The notes: a model not told the origin generated them from the sequence alone. A stretch of DNA of 64,000 nt from Bacillaceae bacterium JMAK1 (GCA_012970285.1 JIBW01000003.1:434001-498000); one strand, 5' to 3'. Shown: positions 35,872 through 44,703, counted from the first letter of the stretch. Made by a program: numbers and translations.

Positions 35872-36642
35872 ATGTATGAAGTGATTTCTTTGGAGAAAAA
35901 AGGTCCAATAGCAATTGTAACGATCGATAACCCACCGATGAACCCATTAAACATCCAAGTGCGTACTGAACTAATTTCCATGGTTCGTGAACTTGAGCAA
36001 GACGATGATGTTGTCACGCTCATCATTCGAGGAGCTGGAGATAAAGCATTTGTCGCCGGAGCGGACATTAAAGAGTTCCCGCAACGTTTAAAGCAACAAC
36101 AACAATCATCAGATCAAGAAAGTGTCTTTGAAGTGGTCGCGAATACACCAAAACCTACGATTGCTATGTTGAATGGTTATACGTTAGGTGGTGGGTTAGA
36201 ACTTGCGCTCGCGTGTGACTTACGGGTTGCTGAAGATCATGTGAAAGTGGGCTTCCCTGAAATTAAGCTCGGTTTACTTCCAGGTGGTGGCGGGACGCAG
36301 CGCTTACCGAAGATCGTCGGGCCATCAAAAGCGAAGGAAATCATGTTCACGGGTTCTCAAATTGAAGCCGAAGAAGCGTTAGCACTCGGCATTGTGACGG
36401 AAGTCGTTCCAAAAGGCGCAGGCATGGAGAAAGCAGAGCTTCTCGCAACGAAAATCTCCCGCCACTCGTTACAGGCACTCTCGCGAATTAAAAGCTGTGT
36501 AAACGTAGGAGAAGAACAACCGTTAAGAGAAAGCTTGCAATATGAACGGCAAATGTTCCAAGAGTTGTTTAGTACAGAAGATGCTAAAGAAGGCATTAGT
36601 GCATTCATTGAAAAACGTCGACCAGTCTTTACACATAAATAA
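35872..36642 (+). CDS. Enoyl-CoA hydratase
   Basis: A 256-residue crotonase-fold enzyme. Oxyanion-hole segments AFVAGADIKEF and YTLGGGLELALACD are present, and both catalytic Glu are seen: in GGGLELA and in FPEIKLGLLPGGGGTQRL. It therefore should hydrate 2-enoyl-CoA, the second beta-oxidation step. It sits between the TetR and IclR regulator genes and ends in a terminator. Confidence 0.9.
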   Translation: MYEVISLEKKGPIAIVTIDNPPMNPLNIQVRTELISMVRELEQDDDVVTLIIRGAGDKAFVAGADIKEFPQRLKQQQQSSDQESVFEVVANTPKPTIAMLNGYTLGGGLELALACDLRVAEDHVKVGFPEIKLGLLPGGGGTQRLPKIVGPSKAKEIMFTGSQIEAEEALALGIVTEVVPKGAGMEKAELLATKISRHSLQALSRIKSCVNVGEEQPLRESLQYERQMFQELFSTEDAKEGISAFIEKRRPVFTHK

Positions 36643-36646
36643 TCAC

Positions 36647-36681
36647 AAGGCGAAGTCAACCGTCATTGACTTCGCCTTTAG
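36647..36681 (+). terminator. Terminator after the hydratase
   Basis: A 12-bp perfect stem (36647-36658 with 36667-36678), 8-base loop, short T-tail. Confidence 0.82.
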
Positions 36682-36709
36682 TATAAAAGAAGAAATCGTC
36701 TAAATTTTA

Positions 36710-36738
36710 TTGACAAAATAAGTTTTTATATATAAAAT
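36710..36738 (+). promoter_or_regulatory. Promoter of the IclR operon
   Basis: TTGACA (36710-36715), 17 bp, TAAAAT (36733-36738). Confidence 0.75.
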
Positions 36739-36742
36739 TTTC

Positions 36743-36756
36743 TGTAAGCGATTACA
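36743..36756. promoter_or_regulatory. CcpA cre site before the IclR gene
   Basis: TGTAAGCGATTACA, a perfect cre, immediately downstream of the -10 box and so covering the transcription start. Confidence 0.85.
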
Positions 36757-36854
36757 GTTAGGGGTAGTTTGTTTCGACAAGAAATCACGTTGTAGTCGCA
36801 TGAGAGCCCCGATGAATTATTACGAAGGGGCGGATTGAAGGAGGTACTCCACCG

Positions 36855-37646
36855 TTGCTTACTGGAGATCAGAAGAAAAAACAAAAAGCAAAGTATAGTG
36901 TACCTGCCGTAGATAGTGCATTTAGAATTTTAAGGTTACTAAGTCGCAAGAAGTTCAGTGACAGTACAGTAACAGAAATCGCAAACGCGTTAGAACTGCA
37001 GCCCACAACTTGCTTTCGAATTCTACAACAATTAAAAGAAAGTTCGATCGTCACCTTTCATGAGAAATCAAAACGTTATCGCCTAGGGCCTTACCTCGTC
37101 GTACTTGGCGAGCGAGCGAAGGAGAATTCACTCGACTTGGCGTTAGTATTGCCATACCTTGAGAAGATTTCCGAGAATACGGGGCTTACATCGGTTATTG
37201 TAAGTCGTGTTGGTAAGATGAAGACAACGATCGTTGCGAAAGTAGAAGGTGGAGACTTTGGCGTTCATGTTTCAGTCGGTCGTCATTTTTCTATTGAAGC
37301 AGGCGCATATGGAAAGTGTTTGCTCGCTTACATGCCGCCAGAGGAACAACAAGACATTTTCCGTGAGCTTCATGAGAGTGACACGTTTGAAGACGTCTCA
37401 AAGATTGAACAAGAACTACCAAGTGTCGTAGAGAAGGGATATGCAACAAACTACGGAGAGTCAATTGAAGGAATCTTTGGTGTTGCAGCACCGATTTTTA
37501 ATGTGAATCACGATGTCGAGATGAGCATTTGTTTGTTTGGGATGACAGCAAGGTTGAAGCAAGATGAACTCGAAGAACTCGGAAGTTATTTACATAGTGT
37601 TTCTAAAGAAATCAGTCGCAAGATTCAAGGGGCTGAACAATTCTAA
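36855..37646 (+). CDS. IclR-family transcriptional regulator
   Basis: A 263-residue regulator. Winged HTH at about residues 15-75 (AVDSAFRILRLLSRKKFSDSTVTEIANALELQPTTCFRILQQL), then the IclR effector domain (FSIEAGAYGKCLLAYMP, GYATNYGESIEGIFGVAAPI). The TTG start is nine bases after AAGGAGGT. It leads the second catabolic operon, which continues through 44103 with short gaps, and is probably its specific regulator. Confidence 0.87.
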   Translation: MLTGDQKKKQKAKYSVPAVDSAFRILRLLSRKKFSDSTVTEIANALELQPTTCFRILQQLKESSIVTFHEKSKRYRLGPYLVVLGERAKENSLDLALVLPYLEKISENTGLTSVIVSRVGKMKTTIVAKVEGGDFGVHVSVGRHFSIEAGAYGKCLLAYMPPEEQQDIFRELHESDTFEDVSKIEQELPSVVEKGYATNYGESIEGIFGVAAPIFNVNHDVEMSICLFGMTARLKQDELEELGSYLHSVSKEISRKIQGAEQF

Positions 37647-37660
37647 AAGGAGTCGATGCT

Positions 37661-38440
37661 ATGCAGCCGTCATTCATTGTTAAAGAGAAAGTAGGTACGG
37701 TTTTAAGGATTGCGCTAAATGTACCAGATACAAGGAATGCACTTTCCATGGAGTTACGTTCTGAACTGTTGCAAGCGTTAGAGGACGCTGAACGTGATGA
37801 AGACGTTCGAGTCATCATTTTAACTGGAGAAGGAAAAGCATTCTCCGCAGGTGGCGATCTAAAAGCGTTAAAAGGAATGACAACACTTAAAGGTCGACAG
37901 CGCTTGCAACAGTCACAACCACTGATCTTTAAGATGCTAGATATCGAGAAGCCGATTATCGCTTCGGTGAATGGACCGGCTGCCGGCGCTGGATTTAGCC
38001 TCGTACTTCTTTGTGATTATGTGATCGCTTCTGAACAGGCGTTTTTCGTTCAGTCGTTTGTTCATGTAGGGCTCGTTCCAGATTTTGCAGCGCTTCACTT
38101 TTTGCCGACACTAATTGGTAAGCAAAAGGCAAAAGAATTGATGTTCTTAGGAGAGCGTGTGACCGCACAAGAAGCTGAACAACTAGGCATTGTGAATCGA
38201 GTTGTCGCTCATGACTCTCTGCAAGAGGAAACGTATGAAGTTGCCAAACGGTTGGCAAGTAAATCGCCAGTATCGATTGGCCTTACGAAGAAATTACTGA
38301 ATTCTCATATGAATCGGGATTTGAAGACGTTGTTAGAACTTGAAGCGAGTGCTCAAGACTTATGTTTCCAGTCAGATGATTTTAAAGAAGGTGTATCGGC
38401 GTTTTTTGAAAAGCGTCAACCTGAATTTAAAGGAATGTAG
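37661..38440 (+). CDS. Enoyl-CoA hydratase/isomerase family protein, isomerase-like
   Basis: A 259-residue crotonase-fold protein. The oxyanion hole (AFSAGGDLKAL, GPAAGAGFSLVLLCD) is present, but both hydratase Glu positions are changed: GFSL in place of the GxEL motif, and FVQSFVHVGLVPDFA instead of the PE motif. The Asp in GLVPD is the catalytic residue in PaaG- and ECI-type enoyl-CoA isomerases. It thus more likely shifts a double bond than hydrates. The start is 15 bp after the IclR stop, same operon. Confidence 0.82.
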   Translation: MQPSFIVKEKVGTVLRIALNVPDTRNALSMELRSELLQALEDAERDEDVRVIILTGEGKAFSAGGDLKALKGMTTLKGRQRLQQSQPLIFKMLDIEKPIIASVNGPAAGAGFSLVLLCDYVIASEQAFFVQSFVHVGLVPDFAALHFLPTLIGKQKAKELMFLGERVTAQEAEQLGIVNRVVAHDSLQEETYEVAKRLASKSPVSIGLTKKLLNSHMNRDLKTLLELEASAQDLCFQSDDFKEGVSAFFEKRQPEFKGM

Positions 38441-38478
38441 CAGATCGCACATTCATGCCAATGAAAAGGGATGATTCG

Positions 38479-39657
38479 ATGGAAGCTTTGTTACGAGGAA
38501 TTAAAGTGCTGGACTTAACGCGGTTACTTCCAGGTCCATATTGCACGATGTTTCTATCTGATCACGGAGCGGATGTTATCAAAGTGGAAGAGCCTACGCT
38601 CGGTGATTACGGAAGAAGCACTGAACCAATTGTTGACGGATATAGTGCAAGGCACTTGTCAGTGAACCGCAACAAACGTAGCCTCTCACTGAACTTAAAG
38701 AGTGAAGAAGGAAAAGAAATTTTCTTAAAGCTCGTTCAAGATGCAGATGTCGTTGTGGAGAGCTTTCGACCAGGTGTGATGAAGAAGCTCGGATTGTCGT
38801 ATGAAGAACTGACGGTTTACAAAGAAGACCTCATTGTCTGCTCAATCTCAGGTTTTGGTCAAGACGGACCTTACGTGAAACGCGCAGGTCATGACCTTAA
38901 TTACATTGGGTATGCGGGCATCTTAGGATTAATGGGTGATAAGGGACAGACGCCACCTCCTCCGAGCGTCCAAGTGGCCGATCTTGGTGGCGGTTCATTA
39001 ATGGCACTTTCTGCAATCTTAATGGCTTTGTTTTCAAGGGAACGAACGGGCAAAGGACAATACATTGATATATCGATGTTGGATGGTGCCTTATCTTGGC
39101 TCTCTGCGATTGCTGGAGGTCATCTCGAAAAAGGAGATCTTCCTCAACAAGGAGAGTTCAGATTGTCAGGAGTGAAGGCAAGTTATTCCGTGTATGAAAC
39201 GAAAGATGCCAAGTACATGGCGGTCGCTCCGATGGAAGAGAAGTTCTGGCGTCGTTTTTGTGAACTGATTGGTCGTGAGGACCTCATTGAACACCTTCAT
39301 GATTCTCTTGAAGGTCAAAAGCAAATGAAAGAAGACCTCCAACAACTCTTCTACACGAAAACGCAAAGAGAATGGACCGATTTGCTTGCGCATGAAGAAA
39401 CGTGTGTAAGCCCTGTAAATGACATCGAAGAAGTGCTGCGTGACCCACAAGTTGAAGCACGGAACATGATTATCGAGACGGAGCATCCTGAGCTTGGAAC
39501 GTTAAAGCAACTAGCATCACCACTTAAATTTTCTGGTGCCGATGCCTTAATGGAACGAGAAGCACCAACACTAGGGCAACATACCGATGAAATTCTATCG
39601 GAACTTGGGTATTCAAAGGAAACGATTCAACATCTACGACAAACAAAATTAATTTAA
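38479..39657 (+). CDS. CaiB/BaiF protein, alpha-methylacyl-CoA racemase type (second copy)
   Basis: A 392-residue paralogue of the protein at 30509. LPGPYCTMFLSDHGADVIKVE, AGHDLNY, ADLGGGSL and PMEEKFW preserve the racemase His, Asp and Glu. Start ATG 38479 is seven bases after AAAGGGA; the upstream ATG at 38455 has no site. The presence of a second racemase beside a second dehydrogenase/thiolase pair suggests processing of a chain with more than one methyl branch or two related acids. Confidence 0.8.
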   Translation: MEALLRGIKVLDLTRLLPGPYCTMFLSDHGADVIKVEEPTLGDYGRSTEPIVDGYSARHLSVNRNKRSLSLNLKSEEGKEIFLKLVQDADVVVESFRPGVMKKLGLSYEELTVYKEDLIVCSISGFGQDGPYVKRAGHDLNYIGYAGILGLMGDKGQTPPPPSVQVADLGGGSLMALSAILMALFSRERTGKGQYIDISMLDGALSWLSAIAGGHLEKGDLPQQGEFRLSGVKASYSVYETKDAKYMAVAPMEEKFWRRFCELIGREDLIEHLHDSLEGQKQMKEDLQQLFYTKTQREWTDLLAHEETCVSPVNDIEEVLRDPQVEARNMIIETEHPELGTLKQLASPLKFSGADALMEREAPTLGQHTDEILSELGYSKETIQHLRQTKLI

Positions 39658-39671
39658 TGGAGGGTTTTTCA

Positions 39672-40820
39672 ATGACAGTTGTATTTTCAGAAGAAGTTAA
39701 AATGCTAAAAGATACCGTAAGAGGATTCGTGACGAATACCGTTGAGCCGGTCGCTCATGAGATCGAAGAAAATGACCATATCCCAGCAGAAGTGATGAAG
39801 AAAAGTAAGGAACTTGGACTGTTTGGATTAAGTATTCCAGCTGAATATGACGGCCTTGGTATTACGATGTATGACAAGTGCGGGATTTACGAAGAACTCG
39901 GAAAGACCGTCAATGGCTTTACAACGGTTATTGGAGCACATACTGGAATCGGTAGTGTCGGCATTGTTGAATTAGGGAACGAAGCGCAAAAACGCAAATA
40001 CTTGCCACCGATGGCAAGTGGAGATTGGATTGGTGCATTTGCACTTACTGAACCGAGTGCAGGGTCAAACGCTGCCAACTTAAAGACAACAGCAGTGAAA
40101 AAAGGAGACCACTACATTCTTAATGGTTCAAAACACTTTATTACGAACGGTACAATCGGTGACATCTTTACTGTCATGGCAGTCACAGATGCAGGAAAAG
40201 GTGCGAAGGGGATCACATCGTTTATCGTCGAAAAAGACTTCCCTGGATTTATCGTCGGAAAAGTCGAAGAGAAAATGGGATTACACGGCTCACAATCGGT
40301 TGAATTATTTTTCGAAGATTGTGAAGTGCCTGTCGAAAACGTGCTCGGTGAAGAAGGTCAAGGTTATGTAAATGCGTTGAAGATCCTTGCAAATGGTCGT
40401 ACAGGTCTAGCGGCAAGAAACTTAGGCTCTTGTATTAAATTGTTGGATCTTTCAATGAAGTATTCTCTTGAGAGGATCCAATTTGGCAAGCCAATCTTCG
40501 AACAACAAATTATTCAACATTACTTAGCGGATATGGCAACAGACATTGAAGCATTATCGGCAATGACGTACAAAATTGCCAAAGACACTGATGAAGGTAA
40601 AAAAGTCATTAAGGAAGCGGCGATGGTCAAACTTTATGGCTCAGAAGTATACAGCCGTGTTGCTGATTTGGCCGTCCAAATCCATGGCGGTATGGGTTAC
40701 ATGCGTGAATTCTCAATCGAACGTTACTACCGTGATGCGCGTATTACGAGAATTTACGAAGGAACATCTGAAATTCAGAAAAATATTATTGCGGCTCAGT
40801 TGAAAAAAGAATATTCATAA
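39672..40820 (+). CDS. Acyl-CoA dehydrogenase (second copy)
   Basis: A 382-residue FAD-dependent acyl-CoA dehydrogenase. [28 protein letters not shown] and [11 protein letters not shown] are family motifs. IYEGTSEIQ carries the catalytic Glu at the short/medium-chain position, unlike the first copy, so the two enzymes belong to different subgroups. GGAGGG seven bases before ATG 39672 fixes the start. Confidence 0.9.
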   Translation: MTVVFSEEVKMLKDTVRGFVTNTVEPVAHEIEENDHIPAEVMKKSKELGLFGLSIPAEYDGLGITMYDKCGIYEELGKTVNGFTTVIGAHTGIGSVGIVELGNEAQKRKYLPPMASGDWIGAFALTEPSAGSNAANLKTTAVKKGDHYILNGSKHFITNGTIGDIFTVMAVTDAGKGAKGITSFIVEKDFPGFIVGKVEEKMGLHGSQSVELFFEDCEVPVENVLGEEGQGYVNALKILANGRTGLAARNLGSCIKLLDLSMKYSLERIQFGKPIFEQQIIQHYLADMATDIEALSAMTYKIAKDTDEGKKVIKEAAMVKLYGSEVYSRVADLAVQIHGGMGYMREFSIERYYRDARITRIYEGTSEIQKNIIAAQLKKEYS

Positions 40821-40833
40821 GAGGTGATTGTGG

Positions 40834-42030
40834 ATGAGAGAAGTTGTTGTAGTGGATGGTGTTCGTACGGCGATTGGTCGTATGGGTGGAACGTTAAAAT
40901 CAGTTGAACCAGATTATCTAGCGGCACATGTCATGAAAGAACTACTCGAACGCAATCAATTTGACGGGAATGATGTGGATCATGTCATTCTCGGACACGT
41001 CAAACAGAGCACAGAACAACCGAATATTGCTAGAAAAGCAGCACTAAGAGCAGAGATGCCGATTGAAGTTCCTGCGTATACGGTTCATCGCCAGTGTGGT
41101 TCTGGTTTGCAGTCAATTAATAACGCTGCTCAAGAGATTATGAGTGGGTTAGGAGAAGTGATTGTAGCGGGTGGTGTTGAGAGCATGAGTACAGCACCGT
41201 ATTACATTCGCGGTGCGCGCTTCGGACTTCAAGCTGGCAACAGTGTCATCGTTGACCCTAATACCGAAAGCCAACCGAAAGCGCAACCAGAAGAAGTGTA
41301 TGGTCATCACTTAACGATGGGCTTAACTGCGGAGAATTTAGCAGAGCAATACAACATTTCCCGTACAGAACAAGATGAATTTGCATTGCGTAGCCAAGAA
41401 CTTGCAAAGTCAGCGATTGAGCGTGGCGCATTCAAAGATGAAATCACACCGTTTGAAGTGAAAGAACGAAAGCAGACGATTTTGTTTCAAGAAGACGAAC
41501 ATCCACGAGCAACGAACCTTGAGAAGCTCGGTAAGCTAAAAGCCGTCTTTAAAGAAGGTGGAACGGTCACGGCTGGGAACTCGAGTGGTCGAAACGATGC
41601 GGCCGCAGCAACGCTCGTCATGTCTAAAGAAGAAGCAGAGCGCCGTGGACTGCAACCGAAGCTACGCGTTGTTGCGCAAGCAAGCGCGGGTGTCCGTCCA
41701 GATTATATGGGTATTGGTCCCGTTCCTTCGACACAGAAAGCATTAAAACAAGCCGGTCTCACGTTAGACGATATTGATTTGATCGAGTTAAACGAAGCAT
41801 TTGCAGCGCAAGCATTAAGCGTTGTGAAAGAACTGGGAGCCGATCTAAACCGTGTGAACGTAAACGGCGGTGCAATCGCGCTCGGTCATCCACTAGGTGC
41901 GACGTGCAACATTCTAACGATTAAATTAATGAACGAAATGAAAGTAAGAGGAAGTCGCTACGGCTTAGTAACGGCGTGTATCGGTGGAGGGCTTGGAATC
42001 ACGACAATTTTTGAAAACTTACAGGTGTAA
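40834..42030 (+). CDS. Thiolase (second copy)
   Basis: A 398-residue thiolase. Cys in HRQCGSGLQS, GGVESMS, the His motif GGAIALGHPLGATCN (usually followed by SG rather than TC), and Cys in TACIGGGLG. GAGGTGA six bases before ATG 40834 supports the start. It closes a dehydrogenase-thiolase pair parallel to that at 28168-30494. Confidence 0.9.
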   Translation: MREVVVVDGVRTAIGRMGGTLKSVEPDYLAAHVMKELLERNQFDGNDVDHVILGHVKQSTEQPNIARKAALRAEMPIEVPAYTVHRQCGSGLQSINNAAQEIMSGLGEVIVAGGVESMSTAPYYIRGARFGLQAGNSVIVDPNTESQPKAQPEEVYGHHLTMGLTAENLAEQYNISRTEQDEFALRSQELAKSAIERGAFKDEITPFEVKERKQTILFQEDEHPRATNLEKLGKLKAVFKEGGTVTAGNSSGRNDAAAATLVMSKEEAERRGLQPKLRVVAQASAGVRPDYMGIGPVPSTQKALKQAGLTLDDIDLIELNEAFAAQALSVVKELGADLNRVNVNGGAIALGHPLGATCNILTIKLMNEMKVRGSRYGLVTACIGGGLGITTIFENLQV

Positions 42031-42033
42031 GTG

Positions 42034-43296
42034 ATGATTCCATATACGCCAATCGATCAAGCAATCGCACAGATCCCGAAAAGTGGGACCGTCGTTCTTC
42101 CAGGTCTTTCAGGGGAACCATTACACCTCCTCGACGCACTCGTGTCAGAGCGTGAACGCTTTACAGGTTTGACGATTTACCATATGCCACTTGCAACACC
42201 ATGTCATTATGCAAATCCGTTGTATAAGGAACATTTCCGGATTCGTTCGTTTTTATTAAACGGTCAAGTGAAAGAAGCGGTTAAACAGAACATGGCTGAG
42301 TATGTGCCGATGAACCTATCAAACGTTCCAGATTATATGGAGACTCTACAGCCAGATGTTGCATTTATTATGTGCACAGAGCCAAACGCCGAAGGACACG
42401 TAAGCTTAGGTGTTTCATGTGATTATACGTTGGCTGCGCTTCGAGCGGCAGACGTTGTGATTGCCGAAGTGAACCCGTCGCTGCCATGGACAGACGGTGC
42501 GCCAGTCGTTTCTACGGATGTGATTAGCTATTTCGTAAAAGGTGAAGGGCAATTAAACGAGCTATCAGCGGCGGCGCCTGGTGAACTTGAGCAACAAATC
42601 GCAACACATGTGGCGACGCTCGTACCTGACAAAGCGACGATTCAAGTAGGAATTGGCTCTTTAGCAAATGCGGTCGTCGCATCGTTGCATGATAAACAAG
42701 AGCTCGGTGTTCATACAGGTACATTCCCAGAAGCGATGATTCAATTAATCAACGATGGGGTCGTCACAAATGAACATAAAGAAGTGGATCAAGGCAAAGT
42801 CGTGGCCACGTGCCTTGTTGGCTCAAAGGAATTGTACGCTTTTGCCGATCAGAATTCTCTGATAACGTTGCAACCGTCCAACTACACGCACCATACCGCA
42901 ACAATTGCTAAGCTTTCCAATTTCATTGCCATTAACTCAGCGATTGAAGTCGATCTTGTCGGCAACATCAATGCAGAAATAATCAATGAAACGTTTGTCG
43001 CAGGTGTAGGTGGGCAGATGGACTTCATGCGTGGTGCGATGGCGTCTCGGGGCGGGAAGTCAATCATCGCTTTGCCTTCAACGGCAAGTCGGGGCAAGCG
43101 TTCAAGAATTGTCGCTAACGTCCAAGGGTTTACCTCTACGAAATCGGACGTTCATTACGTTGTTACAGAGTACGGGATTGCCTCGTTATTTGGGAAGAGC
43201 ACGAGTGAACGTGCAGAGGCATTAATCAACATTACCCACCCGGACTTTCGGGAGGCACTTCGACAAGAGTTTTTTGAACAGATTGAACAACATTAA
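42034..43296 (+). CDS. Acetyl-CoA hydrolase/transferase family protein lacking the usual catalytic Glu
   Basis: A 420-residue protein of the 4-hydroxybutyrate CoA-transferase/acetyl-CoA hydrolase family (two-domain alpha/beta CoA-transferase fold). GIGSLANAVVASL and the following strand match, but the conserved HTE with the nucleophilic Glu reads H227-T228-G229 here; the nearest Glu is E233. The C-terminal GGQMDFMRGA, GRGKRSRI-like TASRGKRSRIV and VTEYGIASLFGKS segments are intact. It might be a thioesterase-like or altered transferase that recycles CoA. Start four bases after the thiolase stop. Confidence 0.78.
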   Translation: MIPYTPIDQAIAQIPKSGTVVLPGLSGEPLHLLDALVSERERFTGLTIYHMPLATPCHYANPLYKEHFRIRSFLLNGQVKEAVKQNMAEYVPMNLSNVPDYMETLQPDVAFIMCTEPNAEGHVSLGVSCDYTLAALRAADVVIAEVNPSLPWTDGAPVVSTDVISYFVKGEGQLNELSAAAPGELEQQIATHVATLVPDKATIQVGIGSLANAVVASLHDKQELGVHTGTFPEAMIQLINDGVVTNEHKEVDQGKVVATCLVGSKELYAFADQNSLITLQPSNYTHHTATIAKLSNFIAINSAIEVDLVGNINAEIINETFVAGVGGQMDFMRGAMASRGGKSIIALPSTASRGKRSRIVANVQGFTSTKSDVHYVVTEYGIASLFGKSTSERAEALINITHPDFREALRQEFFEQIEQH

Positions 43297-43338
43297 TCAA
43301 AGAGCGTGTAAAGAGAGATCGGAGAAGGAGAGATTTTC

Positions 43339-44103
43339 GTGATGAAACGTTTTGATACACGCGTTGCTGTCGTAACAGGCGCGAGTCAAGGAATTGGTGC
43401 AAAAACGGCAGAAATGTACGCATTGGAAGGCGCATCGGTTGCGCTGTTTGATGTGAATGTTGAAAAAGCCAAGGAAGTTGTAAAGCAAATTGAAGAGCAA
43501 GGCGGTACAGCCATGGCCGTACGTTGTGATGTGAGTAACAAAGACGAAGTCGAAGGTGCGATGAAACAAGTCGCTGAACGTTACGGCCGCATCGATATTC
43601 TCGTAAACAATGCTGGAGTGACCCGAGACAGTCTGTTGTTCAAATTGGAAGAAGATGACTTCGATCTTGTTATCGATACACATCTAAAAGGTGCGTATCT
43701 CTGCTCAAAAGCGGCACAAGCGTACATGGTAAAGCAAAAGTACGGCAAGATCGTGATGCTTTCTTCACGTTCAGCACTCGGTAACCGAGGGCAAACGAAT
43801 TATTCTGCTGCCAAAGCAGGGCTTCAAGGAATGGCCAGAACCCTTGGCATCGAGCTAGGCCCATTCGGCATTAACGTCAACGCGGTTGCACCGGGCTTTA
43901 TTGAAACCGATATGACAAAAGCCATTTCAGAGAAAACAGGCATTCCGTATGATGATGTGAAACAAGGCGCGATTGATCAGAACAATATTAAACGCGTAGG
44001 AACGCCAGAAGACGTCGCAAATACGATACTATTCTTAAGCTCAGACCAAGCAGGCTATGTGACAGGGCAAGTCATTTATGTTGCTGGGCGCGTCGTCGGC
44101 TAA
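43339..44103 (+). CDS. FabG-like short-chain dehydrogenase
   Basis: A 254-residue SDR. GASQGIGAKTAE binds the cofactor, NNAGVTRD follows, Ser in MLSSRSALG and YSAAK form the active site, and VAPGFIETDM is typical of 3-oxoacyl-(ACP/CoA) reductases. GTG 43339 lies eight bases after AAGGAG; ATG 43342 is equally plausible. As the last gene of the operon it may serve as 3-hydroxyacyl-CoA dehydrogenase of the second set. Confidence 0.87.
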   Translation: MMKRFDTRVAVVTGASQGIGAKTAEMYALEGASVALFDVNVEKAKEVVKQIEEQGGTAMAVRCDVSNKDEVEGAMKQVAERYGRIDILVNNAGVTRDSLLFKLEEDDFDLVIDTHLKGAYLCSKAAQAYMVKQKYGKIVMLSSRSALGNRGQTNYSAAKAGLQGMARTLGIELGPFGINVNAVAPGFIETDMTKAISEKTGIPYDDVKQGAIDQNNIKRVGTPEDVANTILFLSSDQAGYVTGQVIYVAGRVVG

Positions 44104-44107
44104 ATGT

Positions 44108-44145
44108 TAACCATCCGCAGAACGTTCCTGCGGATGGTTATATAA
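44108..44145 (+). terminator. Hairpin at the end of the catabolic cluster
   Basis: A 13-bp perfect stem (44108-44120 with 44128-44140), 7-base loop; the tail is TATAATT rather than a pure T-run. Confidence 0.75.
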
Positions 44146-44174
44146 TTGACACATGTTTTATTTAGTGATAGAAT
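44146..44174 (+). promoter_or_regulatory. SigA promoter of ssrA
   Basis: TTGACA (44146-44151), 17 bp, TAGAAT (44169-44174), about 38 bp upstream of the tmRNA 5' end. Confidence 0.8.
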
Positions 44175-44211
44175 ATACTATCCAGAGGGTAACCTCTGCC
44201 TCATACACCAT

Positions 44212-44587
44212 GGGGACGATACGGATTCGACAGGAATAGGTCGAGCTTAGACCGCGAGTCGAGCTGGGTAGGCTCGTAAAAATGCCCACGCCTATAATTG
44301 GCAAAGCTAAAGAAACTTTCGCAACACCAGCTCTAGCAGCTGCGTAAATAACGTTGCGGATCCTTCCTTCTATCGCCCATGTGGAAGCATCGAAGGGTCT
44401 CACTTATTAGTGGGCTACGCTGTCTGACCCCCGTCTGAGGTCAGCAGAAGAGACTAAACAGACTAGCGTTCATCTAAGCCTGTTGCTAGGCCGAAATGAT
44501 CGCGAAATGATAATATAGCAACTACGCTCGTAGACGTTTAAGTATCGTTATTTCTGGACGCGGGTTCAACTCCCGCCGTCTCCACCA
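44212..44587 (+). ncRNA. ssrA: tmRNA (transfer-messenger RNA)
   Basis: The 5' end GGGGACGATACGGATTCGAC and the 3' end (TTCAACTCCCGCC GTCTCC ACCA) pair into the tRNA-Ala-like acceptor stem, with T-arm GGGTTCAACTCCC. The encoded tag begins at GGC 44300 and ends at TAA 44345: GKAKETFATPALAAA, preceded in use by the charged Ala. The tag rescues stalled ribosomes and its LAAA end directs proteolysis. CCA is encoded. The flanking stretch downstream (44380-44560) fits the pseudoknots. Confidence 0.97.
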
Positions 44588-44612
44588 TACATAGAGATGG
44601 TGGTTTTTTTTT
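44582..44612 (+). terminator. ssrA terminator
   Basis: Stem CCACCAT/ATGGTGG (44582-44588 with 44597-44603) overlapping the CCA end, then a run of nine T. Confidence 0.85.
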
Positions 44613-44616
44613 GTGG

Positions 44617-44703
44617 ATTAAAGCATAACTTTACCATTTTGGCGAAGTTATGCTTTAATTTATCTTGAACCAGAAGTTTGCCAAAACGGCAAGATTCTGG
44701 TTC
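44617..44703. repeat. Two consecutive large inverted repeats
   Basis: First, a perfect 15-bp repeat (44617-44631 with 44645-44659). Second, GAACCAGAA (44667-44675) with its complement (44695-44703), enclosing an inner TTGCC/GGCAA stem. They follow ssrA directly and are not typical terminators; could be remnants of a mobile element end or RNA structures. Confidence 0.45.

Noticed and set aside
43297-43683. 128-residue minus-strand frame opposite the FabG-like gene
   Set aside because: Mirror frame of a strongly coding gene, no ribosome site.
24253-44174. A shared specific promoter class (TTGACA-17-TAGAAT) for the catabolic cluster
   Set aside because: The ssrA promoter has the same hexamers, so this is simply SigA consensus; only the extra half-sites are of interest.
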